Source: Myxococcales bacterium
Lineage (GTDB): Bacteria > Myxococcota > Myxococcia > Myxococcales > Myxococcaceae
Assembly: GCA_020846875.1 (NCBI GenBank)
Contig: JADLDB010000062.1
Span: forward strand, 62,001-126,000
Direction: 5' to 3'
Length of the DNA: 64,000 nt
The number at the start of each line of letters is the position of its first letter. Position 1 is the first letter of the stretch. Both the position numbers and the translations under genes were made by a program. The notes under the pieces are model-generated. The model searched no databases. It had not been told where the DNA came from and worked only from the letters and a program-made list of their open reading frames with translations. This document shows positions 41,359 to 49,584 of this stretch, piece after piece.

Positions 41359-44316
41359 TCAGCGGCGGCGGCCTTCCTGGTAGGTCGCCTCCAGCGCCAC
41401 CGGCTTGCCGTCGCGCAGGACGATCGCCGTCACCGTCTCGCCCGGCTTGGCCTGCATGAGGACGAACATCAGGTCCTCCACGCTGCGGATCTCGAAGGAG
41501 CCCAGCCTCTGCAGCACGTCGCCGCGGCGCATGCCAGCCTGGTCCGCGCCTCCACCCGGCCGCACGTCGGACAGCAGCACGCCGGCCACTCCGGGAGGCG
41601 GTCCGCCGTAGTCCGGCACCGTGCCCAGGGAGGCGTTGAAGCTGCGCGCGTCGCCCCGGCCGGCCGGCGCGGGGATCTTCGTGTACGTCAGCTTCGCGCC
41701 CTGCACCCGCGTCGCCAGCCCCACCACCACCTGCGCTACCCGCGCCATGCCCACCTCGTTCAGCTTGTCCGCCGAGTCGGAGGGCTTGTGGTAGTCGGAG
41801 TGCGCGCCGGTGAAGAAGTGCAGCACCGGCAGGCCCGCCGTGTAGAAGGGCAGGTGATCCGACGGGCCGTAGCCGTCGCCGCTGGCCTTGCAGGACACGC
41901 GGGCGTCGGCGCAGGAGGCCTGCACCAGGTCCATCCACTCGGGCGCGGTGTCGCTGCCCAGCACCGACAGCGTGTTGTTCCGCAGGCGGCCCACCATGTC
42001 GAGGTTCAGCATGGCCACCGCGCTGGTGAGCCAGGGCGGCTTCGCGGTGAGGAGCGCGCTGCTCCCGTGGACCCCGCCTTCCTCGGCGGAGAAGCTGACG
42101 ATGATCACGTCCTGGGTGAGCGCGGCGCGCTGCTCGGCCAGGGTGCGGGCGATCTCCAGGAGCGTCACCGTGCCCGAGGCGTTGTCGTCAGCGCCCAGGT
42201 GCGGCTCCTTCTTGTCGGGCGCCAGCGAGTCCGGCCCGCCGTAGCCGAGGTGATCGTAGTGCGCGCCGATCACCACCACGCCGTCGCCGCGCTTCTTCCC
42301 CGCGGCGATGCGGCCGACCACGTTGAAGGCGGTGGACTTCTCGAAGTCGAGCGCCACGGCGAGCTCGACGTCGACCCGCTGCTTCGCCTCCAGCTTCTTC
42401 CACACCGGCTCCAGCACGGACCGCTTCACCACCAGCACCGGAATGCCGGAGTCCCCCACGCCTTCCGTGCGCAGCGTGGGGAGCGGCGCCTCGCGGGGCA
42501 ACTCTGGGCCAGCCTTCGCGCCCACGGCGGTAGTCGGCGCCAGGGCCGGAGCGCCGTGCGCCGGGGGAGCCCCCGCCGCTGGACCGGCCGCCGCAGGACC
42601 ACCCGGCGCAGGCCTGCCTGCCGGAGGAGCTGCGGGACCTGCACCGTGCTCCCCGCCTCCGGACGCCGCGCCGCCCGCAGGAGCCTTCGACGGCGCCGGC
42701 CAGTCGACGACGATCACCGCCGCCGCCCCCGCCTGCTTCGCGGTGAAGACCTTCTTCCGCAGGTCGCCCGCCTTCCGCTGCGCCTCCGGCGTGGCCAGCT
42801 TCTCGTGCTCGGGCGTGAAGCGCCGCAGCACCACCACCTTCCCCTTCACGTTGAGCCCCTTGAAGTCGTCGAGGCCCAGCGCCGCGTCCTGAATCCCGTA
42901 GCCCGCCAGGACCGCCGCGCCCTTCGCCTTCGCCTGCGCCGAGAAGCCCAGCGGCACGAAGTCCGCCGCCTCCGCCGCCTTGCCCGCCACCTTGAGCGAT
43001 GTCGCCGCCCCCGACTTCACCGCCGTCGTCACCTCGAAGGGTGCGCGGTAGCCCTTGGTGCCCGCCGGCTCCAGGCCCAGCGCCTTGAAGCGCGCCTCCA
43101 CCCACTCGCCCGCCGCGTCCAACCCCTTCGTCCCCAGCCCGCGGCCCTCGCGCGAGGGATCCGCCAGCCAGATCGCGTCGTCCTTCAGCCGCTCGGGCGC
43201 GCCCGCCGTCGCCGCCTTCGGCGCATGACCGTCCCACCTCGCGAGGAAGAGGTTGGTGTCCGACTTCCCCTCCGCCGTCATCCGGTTGGACGCGAAGATC
43301 AGCCACTGCCCGTCGGGCGAGAACATGGGAAAGCCGTCGAAGCCCTTCGTCCAGGTGATGCGCTCCAGCTGGGTGCCGTCGACGTTCACCGCCCACAAGT
43401 CGAACTCGCGCCCCTTCGGATCGCCGTAGTTTGAGGAGAAGATGATCCGCTTCCCGTCGGGCGTGAAGAAGGGCGCGAAGGACGCCGCGCTCAGGTACGT
43501 CACCTGCTGCGCGTCGCTCCCGTCCGCGTTGGCCACGACCAGCTCCAGCTTCGACGGCCGCACCAGGCCCTGCTTGAGCAACGCCTGGAAGTCCTCCAGC
43601 TCCTGGCCGGGCCTCGGGCGCGAGGCCCGCCACACCAGCTTCGAGCAGTCCGCGCTGAAGAAGGCCCCTCCGTCGTAGCCGGGCGTGAAGGTGAGCCGCT
43701 TCACGTTCTTTCCGTCCTTGTCCATGCGGTACAGCTCGAGATCGCCGTCGCGCACGCTGGTGAAGACGATGCTGCCGTCCTTCGCGCACACCGTGGCCTC
43801 CGCGTCGTAGCCGGGCGAGTCGGTGAGGCGAGTGAGCCCCGAGCCGTCCTCGTTGGCGCGGAAGATATCGTACGAGTCGTAGAGCGCCCACACGTAGCCC
43901 TGCTTCATGTCCGGCTTCGGCGGACAGGCGTCTCCGCCCAGGTGGGTGGAGGCGTAGAGGAGCTGGCGATCGCCGGTCAGGTAGTGCGCGCAGGTGGTGG
44001 CGCCCTTCCCCGACGACACCAGGTTGAGCGCGGGGCTCTCGATCCGCTTGCCGTCGGCGAACAGGGCCATCGTGTAGATGCGATCGCACCCCACGTCGCC
44101 CGAGCGCCGCTGCAGCGACACGCCGGTGCCGTCGAAGCGCCAGTAGGCCTCGGCGTTCTCACCCTCGAAGGTGAGCTGGTGCAGCTCGGTGAGGTGCGTC
44201 TCTTCGGGGAGGCGGACGACCGGGGCGGCCCTCGGGGCCTCGAAGACGGCCGAGGGCTCGGGCGTGCTGGCGCAGGCGGCGCCCAGACACAGGAACGGCA
44301 GCGCGAAGCGGTTCAT
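41359..44316 (-). CDS. Lipoprotein M28 metallopeptidase with PD40 propeller, PA and PDZ domains
   Basis: A 985-residue envelope lipoprotein (lipobox GAAC, Cys15). Residues about 45-390 form a TolB-like PD40 propeller (YDIFRANEDGSGLTRLTDSPGYD, FDGFPMFSPDGQWLIFASNR). A protease-associated domain (about 410-540) is interrupted by a long Ala/Pro/Gly insert. The M28 aminopeptidase domain has all zinc ligands: GAHYDHLG, GADDNASG, SAEEGG, NLDMVGR and GAHSDYHKPSD. A C-terminal PDZ domain (GVLLSDVRPGGGADQAGMRRGDVL) ends the protein. It probably trims peptides at the cell surface or periplasm. No operon partners. Confidence 0.93.
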   Translation of the reverse strand: MNRFALPFLCLGAACASTPEPSAVFEAPRAAPVVRLPEETHLTELHQLTFEGENAEAYWRFDGTGVSLQRRSGDVGCDRIYTMALFADGKRIESPALNLVSSGKGATTCAHYLTGDRQLLYASTHLGGDACPPKPDMKQGYVWALYDSYDIFRANEDGSGLTRLTDSPGYDAEATVCAKDGSIVFTSVRDGDLELYRMDKDGKNVKRLTFTPGYDGGAFFSADCSKLVWRASRPRPGQELEDFQALLKQGLVRPSKLELVVANADGSDAQQVTYLSAASFAPFFTPDGKRIIFSSNYGDPKGREFDLWAVNVDGTQLERITWTKGFDGFPMFSPDGQWLIFASNRMTAEGKSDTNLFLARWDGHAPKAATAGAPERLKDDAIWLADPSREGRGLGTKGLDAAGEWVEARFKALGLEPAGTKGYRAPFEVTTAVKSGAATSLKVAGKAAEAADFVPLGFSAQAKAKGAAVLAGYGIQDAALGLDDFKGLNVKGKVVVLRRFTPEHEKLATPEAQRKAGDLRKKVFTAKQAGAAAVIVVDWPAPSKAPAGGAASGGGEHGAGPAAPPAGRPAPGGPAAAGPAAGAPPAHGAPALAPTTAVGAKAGPELPREAPLPTLRTEGVGDSGIPVLVVKRSVLEPVWKKLEAKQRVDVELAVALDFEKSTAFNVVGRIAAGKKRGDGVVVIGAHYDHLGYGGPDSLAPDKKEPHLGADDNASGTVTLLEIARTLAEQRAALTQDVIIVSFSAEEGGVHGSSALLTAKPPWLTSAVAMLNLDMVGRLRNNTLSVLGSDTAPEWMDLVQASCADARVSCKASGDGYGPSDHLPFYTAGLPVLHFFTGAHSDYHKPSDSADKLNEVGMARVAQVVVGLATRVQGAKLTYTKIPAPAGRGDARSFNASLGTVPDYGGPPPGVAGVLLSDVRPGGGADQAGMRRGDVLQRLGSFEIRSVEDLMFVLMQAKPGETVTAIVLRDGKPVALEATYQEGRRR

Positions 44317-44417
44317 GGCGCGCGTATAGCCCCGGCGGCCCCAGGTGCTAAGCGCCGCGAGCGGCTCCTCGTCTTTCTCACTGCCCGGGGCGCTCTCGAC
44401 CTGTCAGGCTCCCCGCC

Positions 44418-44906
44418 GTGCGGCTCGTCCTCCTCGTCGCTGCAGCGCTCGTCGCCTCGGCCTGCGCCACCACGCCGTCCGCGTCGCTGCGCGTGCACGG
44501 AGAGTCCTTCACCGCCGGCCAGCAGATCTCCGGCTCGCTGGCCAACGGGTCCAGCGTGTACGAGCTGCAGCACGGCGCGCTGTGCCTCGCGCACCTGGAG
44601 CTGAAGGAGGAGGACAACTGGCACCGCGCCCCCGAGCCCAGCCGCGCCTGCATCCTCCCCTTGCTGATCACCCCGCCGTCGTCGCTGGTCCTCTTCGACT
44701 ACCTGCTCGACGCCAGCCTCCCCGGGGGCACCTACCGGCTGCGCTTCGAGGTGCAGCGCGGACGGCTGCGCCTCCTGGGCCTGCCCATGGGCGGCGTCGG
44801 CGAGTCGGTCAACCTGGCCAGTGAGCCCTTCGAGCTCCAGGCGTTCCGCGCCCCTGAGCCCGGCCCAGGCACGCCGGCTGCAATCAGCGCCCTGCCCGAG
44901 CGTTAG
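44418..44906 (+). CDS. Small lipoprotein
   Basis: A 162-residue lipoprotein from GTG 44418 (MRLVLLVAAALVASAC, lipobox ASAC). The mature part is one beta-rich domain (SLRVHGESFTAGQQISGSLANGSSVYEL, LVLFDYLLDASLPGGTYRLRFEV) with two Cys residues (GALCLAHLE, SRACILPLL) that could form a disulfide. Function unknown. It is divergent from the M28 peptidase gene and 43 bp upstream of the kinase gene. Confidence 0.75.
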   Translation: MRLVLLVAAALVASACATTPSASLRVHGESFTAGQQISGSLANGSSVYELQHGALCLAHLELKEEDNWHRAPEPSRACILPLLITPPSSLVLFDYLLDASLPGGTYRLRFEVQRGRLRLLGLPMGGVGESVNLASEPFELQAFRAPEPGPGTPAAISALPER

Positions 44907-44949
44907 AGCTACCCGGTACGTCCGAAACCGAAGGGGCGTTCAGTGCACA

Positions 44950-47589
44950 ATGGAAGGCGATGGGGGCTGCGGCGTGAATCCCGGTGAGCGCTTTGGGCAG
45001 TACGACATCGTCGGCCCGCTGGGGGCGGGCGGCATGGGGGTGGTGTACCGCGCGCGGGACACGAAGCTGGGCCGCGAGGTGGCGCTCAAGATGCTGCCGA
45101 AGGTGAGCGCGGCCGACCCGGTGCGGCTGCAGCGCTTCGAGCAGGAAGCCCAGGCCGCCAGTGCGCTCAACCACCCCAACCTGGTGGTGGTGTACGACGC
45201 GGGGCAGCACGACGGCACGCCCTTCCTCGTCAGCGAGCTCTTGGAAGGCCTCACCCTGCGGGAGCGGATCGACGAAGGCCCCCTGCCCCCGCGCAAGGCG
45301 ATCGAGATCGCCGTGCAGCTCGCCGCCGGCCTGTCGGCGGTGCACGAGAAGGGCATCGTCCACCGGGACTTGAAGCCCGAGAACGTCTTCCTCACGCGCG
45401 ACGGGCGGGTGAAGATCCTCGACTTCGGCGTGGCGCGGGCGATGGAGGAGCTGCCCCGCGCCACCAACACCCTCCCGCTGACCCAGACGGGCGCGGTGAT
45501 GGGCACCGCCGGGTACATGTCCCCCGAGCAGGTGCGCGGCCGGCCCGCCGACCCGCGCAGCGATCTCTTCTCCCTCGGCGCGGTGCTGTACGAGATGTTG
45601 ACCGGATCCATGGCCTTCCCCGGGGAGACGCCGGTGGAGCGCGGCTACGCGATCTTGAACCACGATCCGCCCGGCTTCGAGGAGGCCGGCGTGTCCGTGG
45701 CGCCGGCCCTCGACAGGGTGGTGCGCCGCTGCCTGGAGAAGGAGCCCGAGCAGCGCTTCCAGCACGCGCGCGATCTGGCCTTCGCGCTCGAGGCCATCAC
45801 CCACGACTCGGGCCGTCACCTCCCCCTGGCGCCCGCGCGGAAGACGCCGTGGCGCCGGGTGGGCCTGGTGGTGGCCGGCGCGGCGCTCCTGGCCTTGGGC
45901 TCGCTCATCGGCCAGCACGAGGCCGCTGCTCCCCCGCCGCCGGCCGTGCTGCCTCCCGGGCCCGCCCGGCCCGCCATCACGCGGGTCAGCTTCCGCAACG
46001 GAACCATCTTCGCGGCGCGCTTCACCGCCGCCGACAAGGGCCTGGTCTACTCCGGCGCTTTCGAGGGTGGACCGCCGCAGGTGGTGAGCGGACAGCTCGG
46101 CTCCGCGCAGACGCGGCCGGTGGCGGCGAGCTGGAGCACGCTCCTCGACGCGTCCCCCGACGACGAGCTGGCGATCGCCACCCTCGACAAGAAGAAGGGC
46201 GATCAGAAGGGGGCCGTGCTGTCGCGGGTGGCGCTGGCCGGCGGGACGCCCCGGGCGATGCTGGAGAACGTGGTCAGCGCGGACTTCTCGCCCGACGGGC
46301 AGCAGCTGCTCACCGTGCGGGCCGGCAGCAACTCCTGGACCCTCGAGTTCCCCCCCGGGCACGTGCTGGTCGAGTCGAAGGAGCTGATCCGCTCCGCGCG
46401 CTTCTCGCCTTCGGGCGATCGCGTCGCCTTCACCCGCCACCCGGTCCCCTTCGACGATCGGGGCCGCGTCGAGGTCGTCGATCTCTCGGGGAAGCTGCTC
46501 GTGCGGTCGAGCGACTACTGGACGCTGGACGGGCTGGCCTGGCCGCCCGGCGGCGACGAGGTGTGGTTCACCGCCGCGAACCGCAACCTGCAGCGCTCCA
46601 TCCGCGCGCTGTCCAGCTCGGGGAACGAACGGGAGGTCTTCGCGACGCCGGGCACCTTGCGGATCCACGACGTGGACGCGAAGGGCCGCGCCCTGGTGGG
46701 CACCAGCATTCAGCGGTCGCGGATCTTCGGAAAGGTGGCCGGCGATGAGCGCGAGCGGCCCTTGAGCTGGTTCGACGGCTCGGAGCCAGCGGCGCTCTCT
46801 TGGGACGGTAAGCAGATGCTCTTCATCGAGGGTGCCGGTGCGGACTCGCAGGAGATCGAGACCTACCTGCGCGTCTTCGACGACGGTCCCGCGCCGATCC
46901 GCCTGTCCTCCGGCTGGGGCCGCGCGCTGTCCCCGGACGGGAAGTGGGCGCTGATCTCCCCGGCGCCCCCGTTCACCAGCCTGGCCCTGGTGCCCACCGG
47001 GCCGGGAGATCCCATCGCGCTGCCGAAGGGCGACTTCACCGCCATCCTCTGCGCTTCCTTCTTCCCCGACGGGAAGCAGCTCCTCATCTCCGCGCGCGGC
47101 CCGGACGGGAAGCCCCACGTCTACGTTCAGCCGCTGCCGGCGACGGGCGCCAATCCCGGCCTCGAGCGCCCCTCGAGCCCCCCGGAGCGCGTGGCGGATG
47201 ACGAGCTGCGCTCCATGGCGCCGCCTTCTCCCGACGGGAAGAAGGTGGTGGCCATCACCGAGGAGCGAGCGGTGGTGATGCTGGACCTGGAGAGCGGCCA
47301 GAAGGCACCCCTCAGAGGTCTGCCTCCCGAGAACTACCCCCAGCAGTGGACCGAGGACGGCAAGGGGTTGATCGTCACCCGGCCCAATGAGGGCGACGAG
47401 ATCGCCATGCAGCTCTGGCGCTTCGAGATCGCCAGCGGCAAGAGCACGCTGCTGGCTTCCATCGCCCCGGTGGACACGGTGGGCGTCATGGGCCTCAAGA
47501 AGGGCCTGGTGACGCCCGACGCGAAGCACTACGTGTACTCGACGAACCAGCGGCTCGATGAGCTCTATGTCATCGAGGGGTTGAGGTAA
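44950..47589 (+). CDS. Transmembrane Ser/Thr protein kinase with propeller-like sensor domain
   Basis: A Hanks-type kinase of 879 residues. The kinase domain (about 17-275) has the glycine loop LGAGGMGVVYRARD, Lys47 in VALKML, catalytic HRDLKPEN (Asp140), DFGVARA (Asp158) and the activation segment ending GTAGYMSPEQ. One membrane helix (about 295-318, VGLVVAGAALLALGSLIG) leads to a 550-residue C-terminal domain of PD40/WD-like repeats (ADFSPDGQQLLTVRAGS, ARFSPSGDRVAFTRH), presumably periplasmic. The start at ATG 44950 places the glycine loop at its usual distance. It lies 9 bp upstream of an FHA-type sigma-54 activator, so it may phosphorylate a Thr bound by that FHA domain; this is inference from position. 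Confidence 0.95.
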   Translation: MEGDGGCGVNPGERFGQYDIVGPLGAGGMGVVYRARDTKLGREVALKMLPKVSAADPVRLQRFEQEAQAASALNHPNLVVVYDAGQHDGTPFLVSELLEGLTLRERIDEGPLPPRKAIEIAVQLAAGLSAVHEKGIVHRDLKPENVFLTRDGRVKILDFGVARAMEELPRATNTLPLTQTGAVMGTAGYMSPEQVRGRPADPRSDLFSLGAVLYEMLTGSMAFPGETPVERGYAILNHDPPGFEEAGVSVAPALDRVVRRCLEKEPEQRFQHARDLAFALEAITHDSGRHLPLAPARKTPWRRVGLVVAGAALLALGSLIGQHEAAAPPPPAVLPPGPARPAITRVSFRNGTIFAARFTAADKGLVYSGAFEGGPPQVVSGQLGSAQTRPVAASWSTLLDASPDDELAIATLDKKKGDQKGAVLSRVALAGGTPRAMLENVVSADFSPDGQQLLTVRAGSNSWTLEFPPGHVLVESKELIRSARFSPSGDRVAFTRHPVPFDDRGRVEVVDLSGKLLVRSSDYWTLDGLAWPPGGDEVWFTAANRNLQRSIRALSSSGNEREVFATPGTLRIHDVDAKGRALVGTSIQRSRIFGKVAGDERERPLSWFDGSEPAALSWDGKQMLFIEGAGADSQEIETYLRVFDDGPAPIRLSSGWGRALSPDGKWALISPAPPFTSLALVPTGPGDPIALPKGDFTAILCASFFPDGKQLLISARGPDGKPHVYVQPLPATGANPGLERPSSPPERVADDELRSMAPPSPDGKKVVAITEERAVVMLDLESGQKAPLRGLPPENYPQQWTEDGKGLIVTRPNEGDEIAMQLWRFEIASGKSTLLASIAPVDTVGVMGLKKGLVTPDAKHYVYSTNQRLDELYVIEGLR

Positions 47590-47598
47590 GCAGGGCGC

Positions 47599-49008
47599 GT
47601 GCAGAGCACGCTGACCGAGGGCTTCCAGTCGACGGACGACGCCGGGCGCCGGCGCGAGGCCTTCCTGTTTCGCGTGCTGGACACCGACGCCCCCTTGTCG
47701 CCGTCCGGCCGCTTCGCCCTCGCCGACGTGGAGGTGGTGCGCCTGGGCCGGGGAGGCGCGCGCGCCGTGCGACGCGAGCAAGAGAACAGCACCCGGGTGT
47801 TGTCCATCGAGGTGGCCGATCGATGGATGTCCGGCCAGCACGCGCGCCTCTCCCGGGTGATGCGCCGGTGGGTGCTGGAGGACGCGGGCTCGAAGAATGG
47901 GGTGCGCCTCAACGGGAACCAGGTGAGCCGCGCCGAGCTCGCGGACGGCGACGTCTTCGAGCTGGGGCGGACCTTCTTCGTCTTCCGCGCCGAGCAACCC
48001 GCGCTGCACGCCACCGAGCGGGACGTAGAGAGCGATCGCCTCGCCGCCGGGCCGCCCGGGCTCGTCACCCTGCAGCCCGCGCTGGCCGAGAGCCTGGCGC
48101 AGTTGATGCGGGTGGCGCGCTCCAGCGTCACGGTGGCGCTGGCCGGCGAGTCGGGCACCGGCAAGGAGGTGCTGGCCCGGGCCATCCACGCGCTGTCCGG
48201 CCGCGCCGGCCCCTTCGTGGCGGTCAACTGCGGCGCGCTGCCCGACGAGCTGGTGGAGTCGGAGCTGTTCGGTCACCGCAAGGGCGCCTTCTCCGGCGCC
48301 GCCGAGGATCGTCCGGGGCTGGTGCGCTCGGCCCACGGCGGCACGCTCTTCCTCGACGAGGTGGGCGATCTTCCCCTGGCCGCGCAGCCGGCGCTGCTGC
48401 GGGTGCTGCAGGAGAAACAGGTGGTGCCGGTGGGGGCCACCAGCCCGGTGCCGGTCGATCTGCGCGTGGTGTCCGCCACCCACCGGGATCTCGTCGCGCT
48501 CTGCCGGCGCGGAGCCTTCCGCGATGATCTCCGGGCCCGACTGTCCGGCTTCCAACTGGCCCTGCCGCGCCTCGTCGAGCGGCGCGAGGATCTGGGCCTG
48601 CTGGTGGCCCTGCTGCTGCAGCGGGTGGCCGGCCCGAGGGCCCCGTCGGCGCAGCTCACCCTGCCCGCCGCGCGCGCGCTGTTCTCCTGGAGCTGGCCGC
48701 TCAACGTGCGCGAGCTGGAGAAGGCGCTCGAGGCCGCGGCAGTACTGGCGGGGTCCCGGCCGATCGACCTGGAGCACCTGCCCGAGGCGATGCGCGGAGG
48801 CCCCGCGCCGTCCGAGAAGCCCAGCCCCCCGAAGCCGGTCGCGGCGGCGGCGGAGGACGAGGCCCTCAAGGCGCGCCTGGAGGCGATGCTGACCACCCAC
48901 GGGGGCAACGTCTCGGCGGTGGCGCGCGCGATGGGCAAGGCCCGCATGCAGATCCAACGGTGGATGGCCCGGTTCGGGCTGGATCCGAAGGACTTCAAGC
49001 GCCCCTGA
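47599..49008 (+). CDS. FHA-domain sigma-54-dependent transcriptional activator
   Basis: Enhancer-binding protein of 469 residues. The N-terminal FHA domain (about 35-135; [27 protein letters not shown]) senses phosphothreonine. The AAA+ domain (about 150-380) has Walker A GESGTGKE, Walker [11 protein letters not shown] and a sigma-54 contact loop that reads GAFSGA in place of GAFTGA, a conservative Thr-to-Ser change at a critical position. A Fis-like helix-turn-helix ends the protein ([21 protein letters not shown]). It starts 9 bp after the kinase gene (GTG 47599). Directly downstream lie a palindromic cluster and a -24/-12 promoter, its likely target. Confidence 0.95.
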   Translation: MQSTLTEGFQSTDDAGRRREAFLFRVLDTDAPLSPSGRFALADVEVVRLGRGGARAVRREQENSTRVLSIEVADRWMSGQHARLSRVMRRWVLEDAGSKNGVRLNGNQVSRAELADGDVFELGRTFFVFRAEQPALHATERDVESDRLAAGPPGLVTLQPALAESLAQLMRVARSSVTVALAGESGTGKEVLARAIHALSGRAGPFVAVNCGALPDELVESELFGHRKGAFSGAAEDRPGLVRSAHGGTLFLDEVGDLPLAAQPALLRVLQEKQVVPVGATSPVPVDLRVVSATHRDLVALCRRGAFRDDLRARLSGFQLALPRLVERREDLGLLVALLLQRVAGPRAPSAQLTLPAARALFSWSWPLNVRELEKALEAAAVLAGSRPIDLEHLPEAMRGGPAPSEKPSPPKPVAAAAEDEALKARLEAMLTTHGGNVSAVARAMGKARMQIQRWMARFGLDPKDFKRP

Positions 49009-49017
49009 GGCCGGCGG

Positions 49018-49053
49018 CACCTGCAACAGGTGCAACACCTGCCACCTGTTGCA
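49018..49053. promoter_or_regulatory. Palindrome cluster, candidate upstream activating sequence
   Basis: Three overlapping inverted repeats are built from CACCTG/CAGGTG: CACCTG-CAA-CAGGTG (49018-49032), CAGGTG-CAA-CACCTG (49027-49041), and an outer 11-bp repeat TGCAACAGGTG (49022-49032) with CACCTGTTGCA (49043-49053). There is no T tract, so a terminator is unlikely. The cluster is centred about 90 bp upstream of the expected start site of the sigma-54 promoter at 49101, the usual place for an activator's enhancer. Confidence 0.6.
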
Positions 49054-49100
49054 CCCCCGTTCGTCCCACCGGAATTCGCGACCCTGGCACTGGTGCGCCG

Positions 49101-49116
49101 CGGCACTGCTCTTGCT
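49101..49116 (+). promoter_or_regulatory. Sigma-54 (-24/-12) promoter
   Basis: CGGCACTGCTCTTGCT matches the consensus TGGCAC-N5-TTGC(A/T) at every position but the first. The invariant GG (49102-49103) and GC (49114-49115) are 10 bp apart, as required. The expected start site is near 49127, giving a leader of about 20 nt with a strong AAGGAGG ribosome site before the ATG at 49148. It lies just downstream of an activator gene and a palindrome cluster. Confidence 0.7.
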
Positions 49117-49147
49117 CTCTGCCCGGCTCGAGGAAGGAGGAAGCGCC

Positions 49148-49384
49148 ATGTTGAAGAGCCCGCTGGTTTTCGGAGTTGCGCTGTTGGCGGGGTGGATCCT
49201 GCTCGCGACCGGCGCCCTCACCTCGCTGGCCGGCGTGGCGCCCGTCGCCAACCCGCCGCACTCCATCGTCCGCGACGCCGTCGAGGTGCTTGTCCCTGTC
49301 AGGTCCGACGTCGCCGACGCCTCGGTGCCGAATGTAGAGCTCACGCCTTCCTCCGCAGTTCGGCCCGTCAGGGCAACCTTGTAG
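49148..49384 (+). CDS. Small membrane protein under sigma-54 control
   Basis: A 78-residue protein with one N-terminal hydrophobic helix (PLVFGVALLAGWILLATGALTSLAG) and a hydrophilic, Val/Pro-rich tail, so it is either anchored or secreted. The AAGGAGG sequence 7 nt before the ATG is one of the strongest ribosome sites in the window. Its only visible promoter is the -24/-12 site at 49101. Not recognised; the context suggests a small effector of the neighbouring kinase/FHA-activator system. Confidence 0.7.
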   Translation: MLKSPLVFGVALLAGWILLATGALTSLAGVAPVANPPHSIVRDAVEVLVPVRSDVADASVPNVELTPSSAVRPVRATL

Positions 49385-49459
49385 TGCCTCCGTCCATACC
49401 GCCTTCGTGCCGTTCTTCTCCCAGGGAGCAGCACGAAGCGGGGGGGCACCCCGTCGTCT

Positions 49460-49492
49460 CGTGGCCCACGCCGACCCCCGACGTGGGCCACG
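49460..49492. repeat. Perfect 11-bp inverted repeat
   Basis: CGTGGCCCACG (49460-49470) and CGTGGGCCACG (49482-49492) are perfect reverse complements separated by 11 nt. It lies in the 200-bp gap between the small membrane protein gene and the AAA ATPase gene. No T run follows, so it is either a Rho-independent-like hairpin without a tail, an mRNA-stabilising structure, or an operator. Confidence 0.5.
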
Positions 49493-49584
49493 GGCCGCCG
49501 GCCTGAGCCAGGCGATGACGCGCGCCACCGGGGCCACGTGGTGACGCCGCGCCCAGCGTGACGGGTGTAGGCTTGCGGGCCCTC

